This document shows positions 48,395 through 59,317 of a stretch of DNA of 64,000 bases, one piece after another. Source of the DNA: Istiophorus platypterus (Eukaryota; Chordata; Actinopteri; Istiophoriformes; Istiophoridae); NCBI GenBank assembly GCA_016859345.1, contig CM029123.1:1256001-1320000 (forward strand). The letters run 5' to 3'. The first letter of the stretch is position 1, and each line of letters begins with the position of its first letter. Made by a program: the position numbers and the translations under genes. The notes beneath the pieces are model-generated. The model worked only from the letters and a program-made list of their open reading frames with translations, was not told the DNA's origin and did not search any database.

Positions 48395-49175
48395 CAGCTT
48401 TAATTCAAGGGGTGTCACAAAAAATTTACATTAACTGTTTAGGAATCAACAGCCAATTTTATACATGGTCCCACATCTTTGGGGGTTCAGAAGTAATTGG
48501 ACAAATAAACATAATTATAAATATAACGGTTATTTTAATACTTGGATGAAAATCCCTTGCAGTCAATGACTGCCTGAAGTCTGGAACCCACTGGCATCAC
48601 CAGGGAAAAGCATGCTCAGTTGGGTTGAGTTCAGGTGGATGACTTGGCCACTTAAGAGTATCCATTTCTTTGCCTTGAGAAGCGCTTCTGTTTCTTTCAC
48701 AGTATGCTTTGTGTCATTATCCATCTGTACCCAGAAACACCGTCCTATCAGTTTTGTAGCATTTGGCTGCATCTGAGCAGATAGTATAGCCCTGTACACC
48801 TCAGAATCCATCCTGCTATTTCTATCAGCAGTCACAACATCATTAAACACCAGTTCCATCGGCAGCCATACATGCCCGTGCCCATAACACTGCCTTCACC
48901 ATGTTTGATGGACGAAGTGGTTTACTTTGGATCATGGCTCATTGCTTTACTTCTCCATACTCTGTTCTGCCCATCATACCAGTACAAGCTGATCTTAGTT
49001 TTATCTGTCCAAGGAATCTTGCTCCGGAACTGGAAAGGTTTTTTTAGGTTTTTTCTGGCAAATTGATTGTTGTATTGTTGCTGCCCAGTTGCCAGCTGTA
49101 GTGAGAGAAGGCTGAGAAGTGTGCAGTATGTAAATGCTTGCAAATAATACATGAGTAAAAAGACTGTCAGCACTT
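48395..49175 (-). mobile_element. Tc1-like transposon, family B copy 2 (transposase C-terminal half)
   Basis: The minus frame 48859-48563 reads MELVFNDVVTADRNSRM, SEVYRAILSAQMQPNATKLI and QMDNDTKHT. The last block holds the second catalytic Asp of the DDE triad, with T for the usual P. The frame 49173-48922 gives ARKNLKKPFQF, then IPWTDKTKISLYWYDG, in which W-T-D-K replaces the usual W-S/T-D-E around the first Asp. The left end has AAGTAATTGGACAAATAA like copy 1. The third acidic residue region (SPDLNP-E) is degenerate. The transposase is dead. Confidence 0.75.
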
Positions 49176-49629
49176 ACAATGGGCCTTCTGAAAAGCATCC
49201 TGGGAAATGAGGATAAGACAGTTTTGCCAGCATTTCTGGAGGCCGTTACCTGGCAATAACCCATATACTTAATATAATAGAGATATCTTGAAAATAATAC
49301 CCCACTGTAATGAACATACAAATCTTCAATTGTGCAGGCCCAGTAGTTCCTCATATATGGACACAAATCATGTTTTATGAATTCAACAGGCTTCACTAGA
49401 CTCACTCACTCATCTAACATGCTAAATTTCCACAAATCGTAACTCTTTTTTTTCTTTTTGTTTGCTCAGAGCACTGACCTAACAAATCATCACAGTGATG
49501 GGTGTTCTTGCCAGGATTTGTTTTTTGTCCTTAAAATGGCTTAATTTCAGTATTGCATTTGGTAATCTGTTGCCATATTTTCGATGCAATACAGTTCTTA
49601 ACATTTTTATTCAGATTATACAAGATGGG

Positions 49630-49800
49630 TTGTGTCAGCACACCACTGTAGTAAAAAAAGCCCAGCAGCAACTCCATTTCATAAGGATCCACAGGAAAAG
49701 CAACCTGGAGTAGAAGCTGCGAGTGTTTTTCTTCTGTTGTTCCATCAAGAGTGTACTTGCATATTGCATCTTTGTGTGGTATGACAGTGTTGTGCAGTGC
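49630..49800 (+). pseudogene. Rex1-like LINE C-terminal fragment, part 1
   Basis: HTTVVKKAQQQLHFIRIHRK followed by SNLE (49650-49710), then IKSVLAYCIFVWYDS, matches the region downstream of the RT in Rex1-type elements (VKKAQQRLYFLRRLRK and IESVLTNCITVWYG). The match stops near 49800. What should come next appears at 51.64 kb. Confidence 0.55.
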
Positions 49801-49849
49801 AAGAGCAAAATTTGTTTATTGGCAATAACTAATAATTATCAAAGATAAT

Positions 49850-49990
49850 TATTAATTATTATTAGAATTAAAATATCTTAATCGAAATTAATAATAAACG
49901 GGGCACCACTGGGAAAACCCGGACCAATATCCAAATAGTGGATGTGGTCTCAAAGGGGGTGTTCACTTAGAAATGCCAATATTTGGAAAA
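49850..49990 (-). repeat. LTR-like fish repeat, copy 3 (inverted, partial)
   Basis: On the minus strand it reads TTCCCAGTGGTGCCCC followed by an ATTATTAATT-rich stretch, as at 40465-40505. Upstream on that strand a TTTGAGACCACATCC block is present. Confidence 0.5.
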
Positions 49991-50218
49991 TACTGGTATT
50001 TGTAGAGTGAACAGAGAAGGAGTGGAGGTCAGCACTGACTCCATCAACCAGCTTTGTATCATGATATGCAAGCAAAAAAACCAGGGCAACTTCTCTTTAA
50101 AATATAACAGGATTTATTAACATCAGTAACATCAATTTCCAATCAATATCACTTCTGTCTAACAAATCCTTTCATACACTACAACTACTGGCTACCAACT
50201 ACAGATAACAAACAAGTA

Positions 50219-50219
50219 T

Positions 50220-50294
<75 letters not shown>

Positions 50295-50320
50295 GTGTAT
50301 GTGTGTGTGTGTGTGTGTGT
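50219..50320. repeat. (GT)n microsatellite
   Basis: A nearly continuous TG run of about 100 bases with one TTAGTGTA interruption. It produces spurious Cys-Val and Thr-His frames on both strands. Confidence 0.97.
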
Positions 50321-50339
50321 ACAGGAGTGGATATGTATG

Positions 50340-51460
50340 TGTGGGCGCCTGAGGGGAGGCGGAGCAAGATGGCGGACGAGACTCGTTACGGTCACGTCAT
50401 GTGAGGGTCAGCTGGAAGAAAGTCTGTTGAGTGTAATGGCGGCTCGCCGGTAACATATGACTTCACAAAAGGAGAACAGCTGAGCAGGAAGTTCAAACTT
50501 CCCTGAGCTCAGGTGTTGGTGTAAGAATGTATGTGTTTGTGTTAATAAAGAAAAGAGGTAGAAGGGTTCAACAGCAACGTTCTTGCGATCGTGATCGAGG
50601 GGCAGTATTTATCTGCATTACGCAGAAACTCGCTCAGCTCAGCTGATGAGTGGTGTGAGTCTGGACCTTTAACTAACAACAGCAACTACTGGCCTCGATC
50701 ACGAGTGCAGAGCAAGACATAAGTTGATCCGCTGCAGACGGATCGAATTATAGTTATAGTATTGTGACCTAAGTGAATACATAGCAGCAGCACAACAATA
50801 TTCTCACAATATTGCAACAGCAGCAGTTTAACACACACTAATTGCTAATATCTGCTCAGAGCTATAAGCCTCTTACTCTTTTGCAGGTGAAGCGGTTTGT
50901 TTAATTCTTCCTCTGTGTCCTTTGTGCAGGCGAGGAGGCGTTGGTTAGCAGCTACCAGCAGCTAACGTATCTTGTCAGTGAGATGGCTAGTCTTTGGCAA
51001 GGCAAACTAATTCTGACTAATGGCGGAGAATTAGTTAGTAGACTTCAAAAGCAGCAAAGTCTGTGTTCCTTCTTCTTGAAACGGGTAGGACTCGTTAACT
51101 ACCAGGTTTTACATCAGTGGGCATCTGGGTGAGAGGGTCGATCTGTGGTCTCAAACTGGGCTGTACTGTGTTTTCTCAACACAGGGGGAGAGCGGAGATC
51201 AGCTCGACCAGCGAGGGAAATCCGTTGCCCTGAAAGTAAATCGTGTACACAGGAAACTCCTAACTATGACTAGAGCGTTTGCCACGTGGGACGGGGTCTG
51301 GACTTGGGAGCAATTATTGTTGCTCTTCTATCGGCGAGGAGTTCACTGGTTGTAGCGAAGGTCCAAGCCAGATGCATGAGTTTCAGGAGTTTCTGCGTTA
51401 ATATAACTTTGGGTGACGTCACGGTTTGGGACTGACCGTGATGGATTTCACCCAATGGGA
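50340..51460. promoter_or_regulatory. CpG-rich promoter-like segment
   Basis: Two YY1-type cores on the + strand (AAGATGGCGG at 50366-50375 and ATGGCGGC at 50436-50443), an E-box CACGTG at 51283-51288, a full CRE TGACGTCA at 51414-51421 and a CCAAT box at 51452-51456 lie in a CpG-rich setting. The second YY1 core overlaps an ATG whose short frame MAAR runs into a GTAACA donor-like site at 50450. It could be a gene promoter or the regulatory part of an inserted LTR; its position inside a split LINE favours the latter. No downstream gene is identified. Confidence 0.35.
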
Positions 51461-51639
51461 GCTGTGGATTTAGGGGGAACCCCGCTGTTTGGCTGGTGCC
51501 TTGTTTGTTGGGGGTCGCTCATTTGGTCGGTTATCCAACTGAGACTGCGTGTTGGGGTGTTGCTCAGTTGAGTTCTTTTTCTTCCTCTGCTAGCAAGATG
51601 TGGCCTTAGCTGGATTCCAGGTTCGGGTGTGCATGTAGG

Positions 51640-51870
51640 CCTTCTTTGTCTATGGTCTTTTGGTGAGGCACAACACCAGCTGCTAAGCAACGGACAGGAG
51701 AGCTCTTCAGAGCGCCATCAACACCACCAAGGAGATCACTGGCCCTCCCTGGAGGACATTTTCAGCTCTTCTGCCTCAGGAAGAGCAGCCAACATTCTGA
51801 AAGACCCTTCTCACCTGGGTTGTCCTCTTTTTGAACTACTGCTGACTGGCAAACATTTCAATTCCATTGG
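51640..51870 (+). pseudogene. Rex1-like LINE C-terminal fragment, part 2
   Basis: ATDRRALQSAINTTKEITG is followed in another frame by PSLEDIFSSSASGRAANILK, then DPSHLGCPLFELLLTGK. This is the extreme C-terminus of Rex1-type ORF2, where DPSHPxHxLFxLLPSGKR is typical. It lies directly against an L2-like RT fragment. Confidence 0.6.
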
Positions 51871-51874
51871 AATT

Positions 51875-52970
51875 GGCTCAAGCCTCTTCTTAAAAAGTCT
51901 TCCCTCGATCCAGGTGTTTTAGCCAACTATAGACCCATATCCAACCTTCCCACTCTCTCTAAGATCCTTGAGAAAACTGTCACCAACCAGTTGTGTGACT
52001 TTTTACATAGTAATAGTTTGTTTGAGGATTTTCAGTAAGGATTTAGAGTGTATCGTAGCACTGAGACAGCACTAGTGAAGGTTACGAATGATCTACTAAT
52101 CGTATCAGATAAAGGACTTGTCTCTGTACTTGTTCTGTTAGATCTTAGAGCTGCATTTGACATTAATGACCATCAGTCCTACTACAGAGACTGGAGCATT
52201 TTATTGGCATCAAAGGACTTGCTCTTAGCTGGTTTAAGTCCTACTTATCAGATTGATTTCAATTCGTGCACATTAATGATGAATCCTCCACCTACTCAAA
52301 AGTTAGTCACAGACTTCCACAAGGTTCAGAGCTTGGACCAGTTCTATTCAACATATATATGCTTGCCTTCGGCAATATTATCAGCAAACATTCCTTACAC
52401 TTCCATTGTTATACAGATGACACCTAATTGTACCTATCGATTAAGCCAGACAAAACCAATTAGTTAGCTTAACTTCAAGCATGTCTCAGGAATATAAAAA
52501 TATGAATGACCAGTAACTTCCTACTATTGATCTCAGATAAAACTGTTATTGTGCTTGGCCCACAACACCTCAGAAACACATAGTCTAATGACATACTTAC
52601 TCTAGATGGCATTGCTCTGGTCTCTAGCACCACTGTTAGGAATATTGGAATTTGTCTTTGATCAGGACGTGCCTTTTATCTTCGTAATATAACAAAAATC
52701 AGGCACATACTTTCTCAAAATGACACAGAAAAACTAGTACTAATTTGGTTACTTCTAGGCTTGATTACTGTAACTCCCTATTATCAGGCTGTCCCAATAA
52801 AACATTAGTCTCCAGCTGATTCAGAATGCTGCTGCAAGAGTATTGACAAGAACCAGAAAGATAAATCATATATCTCCTGTGCTAGCTTGCATTGGCTCCC
52901 TGTGAAATCCAGACAGATAGGAATGGCCAAATCAATATTTTTGTACATTCTTAAAAATAAGGAATGGACT
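51875..52970 (+). pseudogene. L2-like LINE reverse transcriptase fragment
   Basis: Starting with LKKSSLDPGVLANYRPISNL, it continues LSKILEKTVTNQLCDFL, STETALVKVTNDLL, SVLVLLDLRAAFDINDH, then a broken HGxPQG. CYTDDT (near 52410-52424) follows: the catalytic box keeps both aspartates with T in place of A. DYCNSLLS (near 52765) and LHWLPVKSRQIG (near 52890) close it. The order is right for an L2-type RT and the RT is almost full length, but stops and shifts are numerous. It is cut at about 52975 by the start of the next LINE. Confidence 0.75.
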
Positions 52971-52984
52971 AATCAGCTCAGAAA

Positions 52985-54930
52985 CAACAAAAGGCCTGGA
53001 AGACGACAGAAGACAACTTAAGTGGATGGTCACAGACTTCTTTCCATGGTAAGGAAAAAACACTGCACAACATCAAGCCAGGTGAAGAACACTCCTTAGG
53101 AGGTAGGCATATCACTGTCACTAGAGATGCCTTCACCAGGGGTCTGCTGGAGGAGAAGAATAGAATGCTGCAGACCACTGAGCAGGATCTGGATAAATAC
53201 ATCAGGGAGCAGCTTAGCGAGAGCCCTCTTGGATCACCAGGGTATTTCCCCAGCCCACACGAGCCAACCTCACATTTTGACACCTCTCCACCCAAATGGT
53301 CTGAGGTCAATCAGGTGGTAATGTGGGCTAGAGCTGAATCAGCACCCGGAGTAAATGGTGTACCCTATTGGGTCTACAAGGTCCTGAGGCTTTTGTGGAA
53401 GCTGATGGACAGTGCCTGGAAAACCCAATCTGACCCCCCCCCCATCATGGAGAAGAGCTGTCACCACTATCCCATAAGAAAAAGACTCCTGCAACATCAG
53501 CCAATTCAGAGGCATCGCCCTGCTGAATGTGGAGGGGAACATTTTCTTCTCGTGATGGCAAAGCAGATCTCTAGCTACTGCCTGGTAAAAAACTACATCA
53601 ACACCAGCTGCCAGAAGGCAGGCATCCAAGGATTTCCTGGCTGAATGGAACACTCAGCCATGATCTGAGAATAAATCCAGAAAGCTAAATGTATTTAATC
53701 TGATCTACATGTAGCTTGGTTGGATGTCGCAAATACTTATAGGTTTGTTCCCCACCAGCCCATCGTTTACTCACAGTTTCTTTCACATTCCACCATCCAT
53801 CGAGGGCCTAGTAGCTAACTACTTTAACAACATTCATGTCTGCTACATAACCTTGGAGATCTCAACTGGTTGGTACTGACTGGAAAAAGGGATAGCAAGA
53901 GGTTGCCTTATCTCTCCCATCCTCTTCACAGTAGAATTTGAGATCTTAATTAGTGGGAGCAGGTGGGCAGGGGAGCTATATGGATGATGTTTCTACCCTC
54001 CTTCAGACTGCAGCATGCACTTTGAGACTCCCAAAAAGGCTTGAGGAGCTTTTACTATTGGCCTAGATAAAGATCAAATCAGCTAAGTTCCACAGTCTCT
54101 CAATCTGGAAAGGAGTCAGGAGTGAAAACACCTCCTTTTCAGTGGATGGTGAGGAAATCCTTTGCTTAGCAGACCAGCCAGTCAGAGGCCTTGGAAGACT
54201 TACATAGCCAACCTTTTTGACAAGCACTTGGCTGACTCAGTCACATCCCAGATATCCAATGGACTGACCACGATCAATCAGAACTCCCTTCCTGGCAAAT
54301 TCAAGGTCTGGTACAGCCAGCTGACCCCATACAACTCATCACTGTTTGGAAGAAACACCCTGATTCTGACAACCAGCTTGGGCTACAAGAAGGTCAGGCT
54401 TGTGTTCCAACTGAAAGTATCATCGGACCTGTCTGTCCAAAATACCAATGCCCAAGTATGCACTGGATGTAAATGGAACATGATGCAGACAGTGGACAAG
54501 GCCATAACCCATCTGGAAAACCAGGAGATGGTGGGATTGCTGCAACCGGACAGGGTGGGTTTTGATGAGGATCAGATCCCAGATGTGGTCCAAAGCCTCC
54601 AAGAAGGAGAGGAAAGAGCTGGTGATATCTCAGGTCATAAAGATGGAAGAAAAGGGCTGCAAGATCAAAGCTGTGAGCCAATGTCAGCAAGGGAGATGGA
54701 CAACCTGGGAGGCTCTCAATAGGGAAATCACATTGGCCAACATGTGGAGGCTGTCCCAGGCATGGCTGAGAGCCCTGATAAAGGTCACATATGATACCCT
54801 CCCCGACCCCAAGAACTTACACCTATTGTACGGTTCAGAGGAGACCTGCCATCTCCTCTGCCTCTATGATGCTGAGAACCAAGGTTGCAGCACATCCATT
54901 CTGGCTGCAAGACAGTGCTGACACAGGGAT
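52985..54930 (+). pseudogene. RLE-type LINE ORF, RT to zinc-knuckle region
   Basis: A long run of matching blocks appears. TPFNTE-like SHFDTSPPKWSEVNQVV and ESAPGVNGVPYWVYKVLRLL (53340-53400) come first, then NYINTSCQKAGIQGFPG (53595-53643). LARLGRLT-like residues near 54190 and LPGKFKVWYSQLTPYNSSLF (54290-54340) follow. SLGYKKVRLVFQLKVSSDLS, QNTNAQVCTGCKWN, WSKASKKERKELVISQVIK and IKAVSQCQQGRWTTWEAL come next, and VTYDTLPDPKNLHLLYGSE with ETCHLLC closes the series near 54860. This is a fish non-LTR element of the restriction-like-endonuclease class. The RT palm (53650-54050) is broken by several stops. The knuckle is degenerate and the endonuclease that should follow is absent. Confidence 0.75.
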
Positions 54931-54934
54931 AGTG

Positions 54935-55679
54935 AGGGTGGCACTATTTAACCAATAGTGAAGAGTAATGAGTTGACTGAAACTTTCAGGTTTCTCAGAG
55001 GAAATTGGTTTGCTGGAATTTCTAGCCAAGATGTTGTTTATTGCGACGTGCATTAGAACACTATTGACTCTGAGATGCAGGTGAATGAGAAATGGAATGA
55101 GTTCAGTTAGCTTGGCTACTCTGCCACTAAGGAGAGAAAAGGTGAGAGCACCAGGGACAGTGAAATGATAAGGTCACTGTCAAAATTGTGGCTTACCACA
55201 TTGCTGTTGTAGATAGCTAGTCTCAGTGGAAGCTCACACATGATGTTAGCTGGATTATCATCAGCACTGATTGTGCTAAGCAAATCCAGCTGTCTAGCCA
55301 CCTGGCCTGCGAGTCCAAGGCCAGGTGAAGAATGGAGACCAGCCAGTCTCAGCTTGGCTCACTCAATCGTCTCTGCTCTGTTAAAAAGGATATGGTTGGG
55401 GAGGGACCTGGCTGCAGGCAACATGGCAGACCTCTGCAAGAGGCACCTCTGCAAGAGGCACCTCTGCAGTTGACAAGAAATCATATGATGTCATCAGCGG
55501 AAGCTGCTCTTCTTGTTGGTTTTTTTTGTTGTAGCACAGGGATTTAAAAATATACAAAGTTTATTCATTAGAAATATATTTTTAAGGTCGATTCTCTTAA
55601 AGGCTTTATACAATATTTTAGATTGTATTTTTAATTAGTACCAATTTTAAAAAGGGGCCAATATAAAGTAAATTCAGTA
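54935..55679. other. Unassigned, with short palindromic tandem repeat
   Basis: No motif recognised; might hold the eroded 3' part of the RLE-type LINE. At 55431-55468 the 15-bp unit CCTCTGCAAGAGGCA occurs twice and then partly again; each unit contains a 5-bp inverted repeat. Confidence 0.35.
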
Positions 55680-56021
55680 AGTCCTCCTCCTCTCTCCCTG
55701 TGAGCATTAACATCTTTCCTCTCTCCTCCAGTCACTTTCTGCAGGGTTTTTGTTTTTGTTTTTTTGCCTCTGATGCTCCTGAGTCTGGATCCATGGTTGC
55801 AGACCATCTACTGCCCCATGAGCCTGATCAACACCCACTGCTTTAATTATTATGATTGCTACTGTTACCATTTCATTTCTATTAGTAATATTATTACCCC
55901 TGTTAGTATAACTATAGTATATATAGCTATTAGTCCCATTATTGTGCTATGCCTCCCCTTCCTTGTCTCTCGCTCTCTTTTTCACTCTCAACCCAGCCGG
56001 TTGAGGCAGACCCCCCCCCCC

Positions 56022-56066
<45 letters not shown>

Positions 56067-56290
56067 CATGAGTCAGGATCTCTTCAATGTTTCTACCTGT
56101 TAAAAGGGAGTTTTTCGTTGCCGCTGTCACCAAGTGCTTGCTCATTGGGGAAATGTTGGGTCTCTGTAAATAATAACTATAAAGAGTCTGGTCTAGCCCT
56201 GCTCTATATGAAAAGTGCCCTGAGATAATGTCTGTTATAATATGGTGCTATATAAATGAGATTGTCTTGAATTGAAATTGAATTGAATAA
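55680..56290 (+). mobile_element. 3' untranslated region and tail of a fish LINE
   Basis: The order CTCTCGCTCTC, AACCCAGCCGGTTGAGGCAG, GTTTCTACCTGTTAAAAGGG, AGTTTTTCGTTGCCGCTGTC, CAAGTGCTTGCTCATTGGGG, GCCCTGAGATAATGTCTGTT and GGTGCTATATAAATGAGATT, ending in a TTGAATTGAA-type tail at 56269-56288, is the well-known 3' end of an L2-type fish LINE. A C14 and CA microsatellite lies at 56011-56067. It may belong to the L2-like RT at 51.9-53.0 kb, separated from it by the RLE-type LINE. Confidence 0.75.
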
Positions 56291-56559
56291 TGTTTATTTG
56301 CACAAACAAGGAATTTAGCCTGGTGGTTTCATGTGCACATTTAAATACAGAAAGGATAAGATACAATGTAAACAATGTCTCGCTCTGGCCATGGTGATCT
56401 CTGCTTGGTTATCAGGATTGTTATTGGGGTTCTAGGATTTTGGTAATGTGAAAAACAGTTATTAAATGACAAAATTATTATTGGTCCATATGACTCCTTT
56501 GAATATCTATCTAATGTTCTACATTGTAATGCTAAAACCATACAATTGAATATCTAGAG

Positions 56560-58505
56560 CCTACCAAAATATTCAACCACATGCTTTGATGTTTTCTCAG
56601 ATTTGCTTTTCATCATTGTAACTAACTTTGACCAAAAAACTTTCAATGCTAATTACGTATTCATGTTGTTAATCAAAAGGCCAGGAATGCTAAAGAAATT
56701 TCCACTAACCTTTGAAAATTTTGGAACCAACCCACAACAAAGCCCATATATTTGATTTGGTCATCTCTAAAGGTCTGACTGTCTCAGATGTCATAGTACT
56801 TGATAATGTCCTATCGGATAATTTCTGTGTTTTGTTTAACATGACTGTCATTATGGACATGTGCATTATGTCAAAAACAGTCAAAAAAACACTAGCTCGA
56901 TCAATACAGTAGTGTAGCCTTTTCTCAGGCAATTTCCATGACATCCACTTTTGGACTTAAGGAAACCTTTAACTCTAAAATCTTAAAAGTCATTGATGAA
57001 TATGCACAAGTCAGACTGAAAGTCCCCTCCGGTCAACATGGGGCACTGTGGAGGTCCGCACCACAGGCCGAACATCATTAAAGGATTTGTCAAAAATCAG
57101 AGAGTGGGTGGCAGAAAATGAAACTCCAAATCAATTATGATCTGTAAAAAGAGAGTCCACAAAATTATCACTTAGAGTTAAAGAATTAAAGGCAATCTTT
57201 TATTAACTCAGAAATTAACAATGCAAGTAAACTGTTTGCAACTGTTGATAATATCACTAAACCATGAGTACCAATGCCTCCTGAATTTCATTCTACAGAG
57301 TTATGTAATGAATTTGCTTGTTTTTTTTATATAAGAGGCTCAGCAATTTTTTTTTAGCAGTAAATAACCTACTTGACACATTTCAAGCTCTGAAACATAT
57401 TTACCTTGATATCAATTCTGGTAAAAGTCTCTGTTCTTGTGTTATTGAACCTCCACACTGCTTTTGATATGATGGACAATGGTATATAGATTGTAAGACC
57501 TGAGCATTGGCTTGGTCTCTCTGATATGTTACTGAGATGGTTCAAGTCTTACCTGCAAGTTGGAAATTATTCAACCTTTATATGCTTCCATTAGCTGGAA
57601 TCATCCAACACTACAAGGTTTTAATATCATACATATTCAAAGGATACACAAGTATACATAACGGTGTCACCAAATGACTACAGTTCAGTTGATTCTCTGG
57701 GACAGTGCATTAAACAAATTACTAACTGATGTCTCAGACTTCACTCTTCTTGAATTAGGATTAAACCAAAATATTTGCCTTTCGGCCCAGTGAAGACAGG
57801 CTTGAAGTCTTTGTCCACCTTAACAATGGGTTACTGAATAGCTGAAATCGAGCTAGAAATCTTGGCGTTATCCTGGATTCGTACCTAAATTTCAATAGTC
57901 ACATTACATAAATTGCAAAATCAGTTTTCTAACACCTGAAAAATAACACGGGGATCAAAGATTTTATGTTGCAACAGGATTTGGAGAAACTTGTACATGC
58001 TTTTATTATAAGCAGGCTTGACTCCTGAAATGGTCGATTCACAAGTCTCTCTAAGGATCAGACGGATCCACCTGATTCAGAATGCTGCTGCCAGGGTTGT
58101 AATCAGTACCAAGAAAGTCCTGCATATAAGTTCAGCGCTCAGATTGCTACCAGTTTCTACGAGAATCAACTTCAAAATGCTATCGCTTCCAGTTAAGGTT
58201 CAAGACACTTATCAGATCTCCTAAATGAGTATGAACCATCCAGATCTCTGAGCTCAACTGATTCTTGATTACTGGTTGTTCCCAGAGTTAAAACATGTTG
58301 ACGCTGCTTTTAGCTTCCATGCCACTTGAAATGTGAACATGAACAAAACCTCTTTACCATATCTATTAATTAATGACTGGGTGTTTTTGAATGTTTCCTA
58401 TGATTGTTTTTATTGTATGTTTTGGTTGTTTCCTTTTATGTATATAATTCTATCATCATAATTTGAATTGCCTATCGGTGTGAGCTGTGCTATACTAATA
58501 AAAGA
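56560..58505 (+). pseudogene. L2-like LINE, endonuclease end to 3' tail
   Basis: HIFDLVISKGLTVSDVIVLD (near 56750) is the end of the endonuclease. The RT shows VLLNLHTAFDMMDNGI (near 57445), LSDMLLRWFKSYLQVG (near 57525), RARNLGVILDSYLNFNSHIT (near 57850), QQDLEKLVHAFIISRLDS (near 57975) and a shifted NAAARV block (near 58085). EYEPSRSLSSTDS and VVPRV follow, then a tail GAATTGCCT and GCTATACTAATAAAAG near 58490. This is one long L2-type copy with stops. The YADD box is lost (SYTKDTQVY-like, broken, near 57645). Confidence 0.75.
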
Positions 58506-58979
58506 GCCAGGTATCGGCGCTTCCTGGTGACTGAACTGCTTGTGAACACAGGTGTTGACTGAATCATCTGGCTTCATCAACAGAGTTCGGTTTATGTTGT
58601 CTCTGAAACAGACGTGTGACAATAACAATACTCTGCACTGCGGTCACATTATGTACTTTACTACGGGCTGTATTTTTCTATATTTTCAAAATAAAACCGT
58701 AACTCCCTTTTAATTTCCAGACGTGGAAATTGATATAGCCAGATACAGAATTTAATAAATTAAAACAAAACGACTATTTTCTTCAATTTTATTCCCAATA
58801 CAGTAAAGCAAACGTCATTCAGAGGAGGAAAAAGGAGAGAAGGACCTACATTTTTGTTTCTGTTCCTAATTCAGATTTTTACATTTTGATACATCAAATT
58901 TTGTGCATTAATTTGATGATATTTTAATCTTTATCTCTGGGCTCACACTGCTGCAGAACTACGCTTTTCTAAATTGCAG

Positions 58980-59118
58980 GTCATATCTGCTGTTTTGCTT
59001 TGAAAGTTTCCCCTTCCGTTTCCGCAGCTGCTCCGTGGACTAGCGGGTCCGCGCCAGCTGAGCGCAGGGTGAAGGTGCAGGACCGGACGCGGGGTCGTTG
59101 GCCTGGGCTCGGACCACT
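58980..59118 (+). promoter_or_regulatory. GC-rich proximal promoter and 5' UTR of hyi
   Basis: Composition jumps from AT-rich to CpG-rich about 130 bases before the hyi start codon and stays so through exon 1. No TATA box is seen, as expected for a CpG-type housekeeping promoter. The segment TTTCCGCAGCTGCTCCGTGG near 59020 and the CGGACGCGGGG stretch at 59084-59094 are typical. The start site itself cannot be placed. Confidence 0.55.
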
Positions 59119-59317
59119 ATGGCTCCACTGAAGTTTTGTGCGAATATTTCCTGGCTGTTCACGGAGCTGCCGGACTTCAGCCAGAGAATCTACGCCGCCT
59201 CGGCGGCTGGCTTTCAGGCCGTAGAGGCAGCGTGGCTGTACGACTCCGAGCTGCAGGAGCTCCAGAGAGCCAGAGAGGCTACGGGCGTGGAGGTGGTCCT
59301 CATCAACACCCCGCCCG
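59119..59317 (+). CDS. hyi: hyi exon 1, putative hydroxypyruvate isomerase
   Basis: The product is a TIM-barrel sugar isomerase family protein that interconverts hydroxypyruvate and tartronate semialdehyde, by homology to bacterial Hyi; it is expected in the cytosol. Exon 1 encodes 66 codons plus one base and starts MAPLKFCANISWLF, continues AASAAGFQAVEAAWLYD and ends VEVVLINTPPG. This matches human HYI almost position for position (67 residues to the PPG). The ATG at 59119 is preferred over the in-frame ATG at 59098 because it gives exactly the family's MAPL start. The donor GTAAAC at 59318 follows in phase 1. The long minus-strand frame over this exon is a shadow. Human synteny would put SZT2 to the right and PTPRF to the left. 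Confidence 0.93.

Larger units (their letters stand above)
49805..51640. mobile_element. 1.8-kb segment apparently inserted in a Rex1-like LINE
   Basis: The Rex1-like protein sequence breaks at about VWY-D/G near 49790 and resumes with FVYG...TSC, then ATDRRALQSAINTTKEITG, from about 51645. Between them lie an inverted copy of the LTR-like repeat (49850-49990), a GT microsatellite and a CpG-rich part (50340-51460) quite unlike the AT-rich surroundings. I read it as an inserted element, perhaps LTR-derived, but no clean target-site duplication was identified and the two Rex1 pieces could be separate copies. Confidence 0.4.

Noticed and set aside
50185..50453. Cys-Val and Thr-His repeat proteins on both strands
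   Set aside because: Translation of the GT/CA microsatellite; no coding evidence.
53339..53653. 104-codon minus frame
   Set aside because: Shadow of the RLE-type LINE RT on the + strand.
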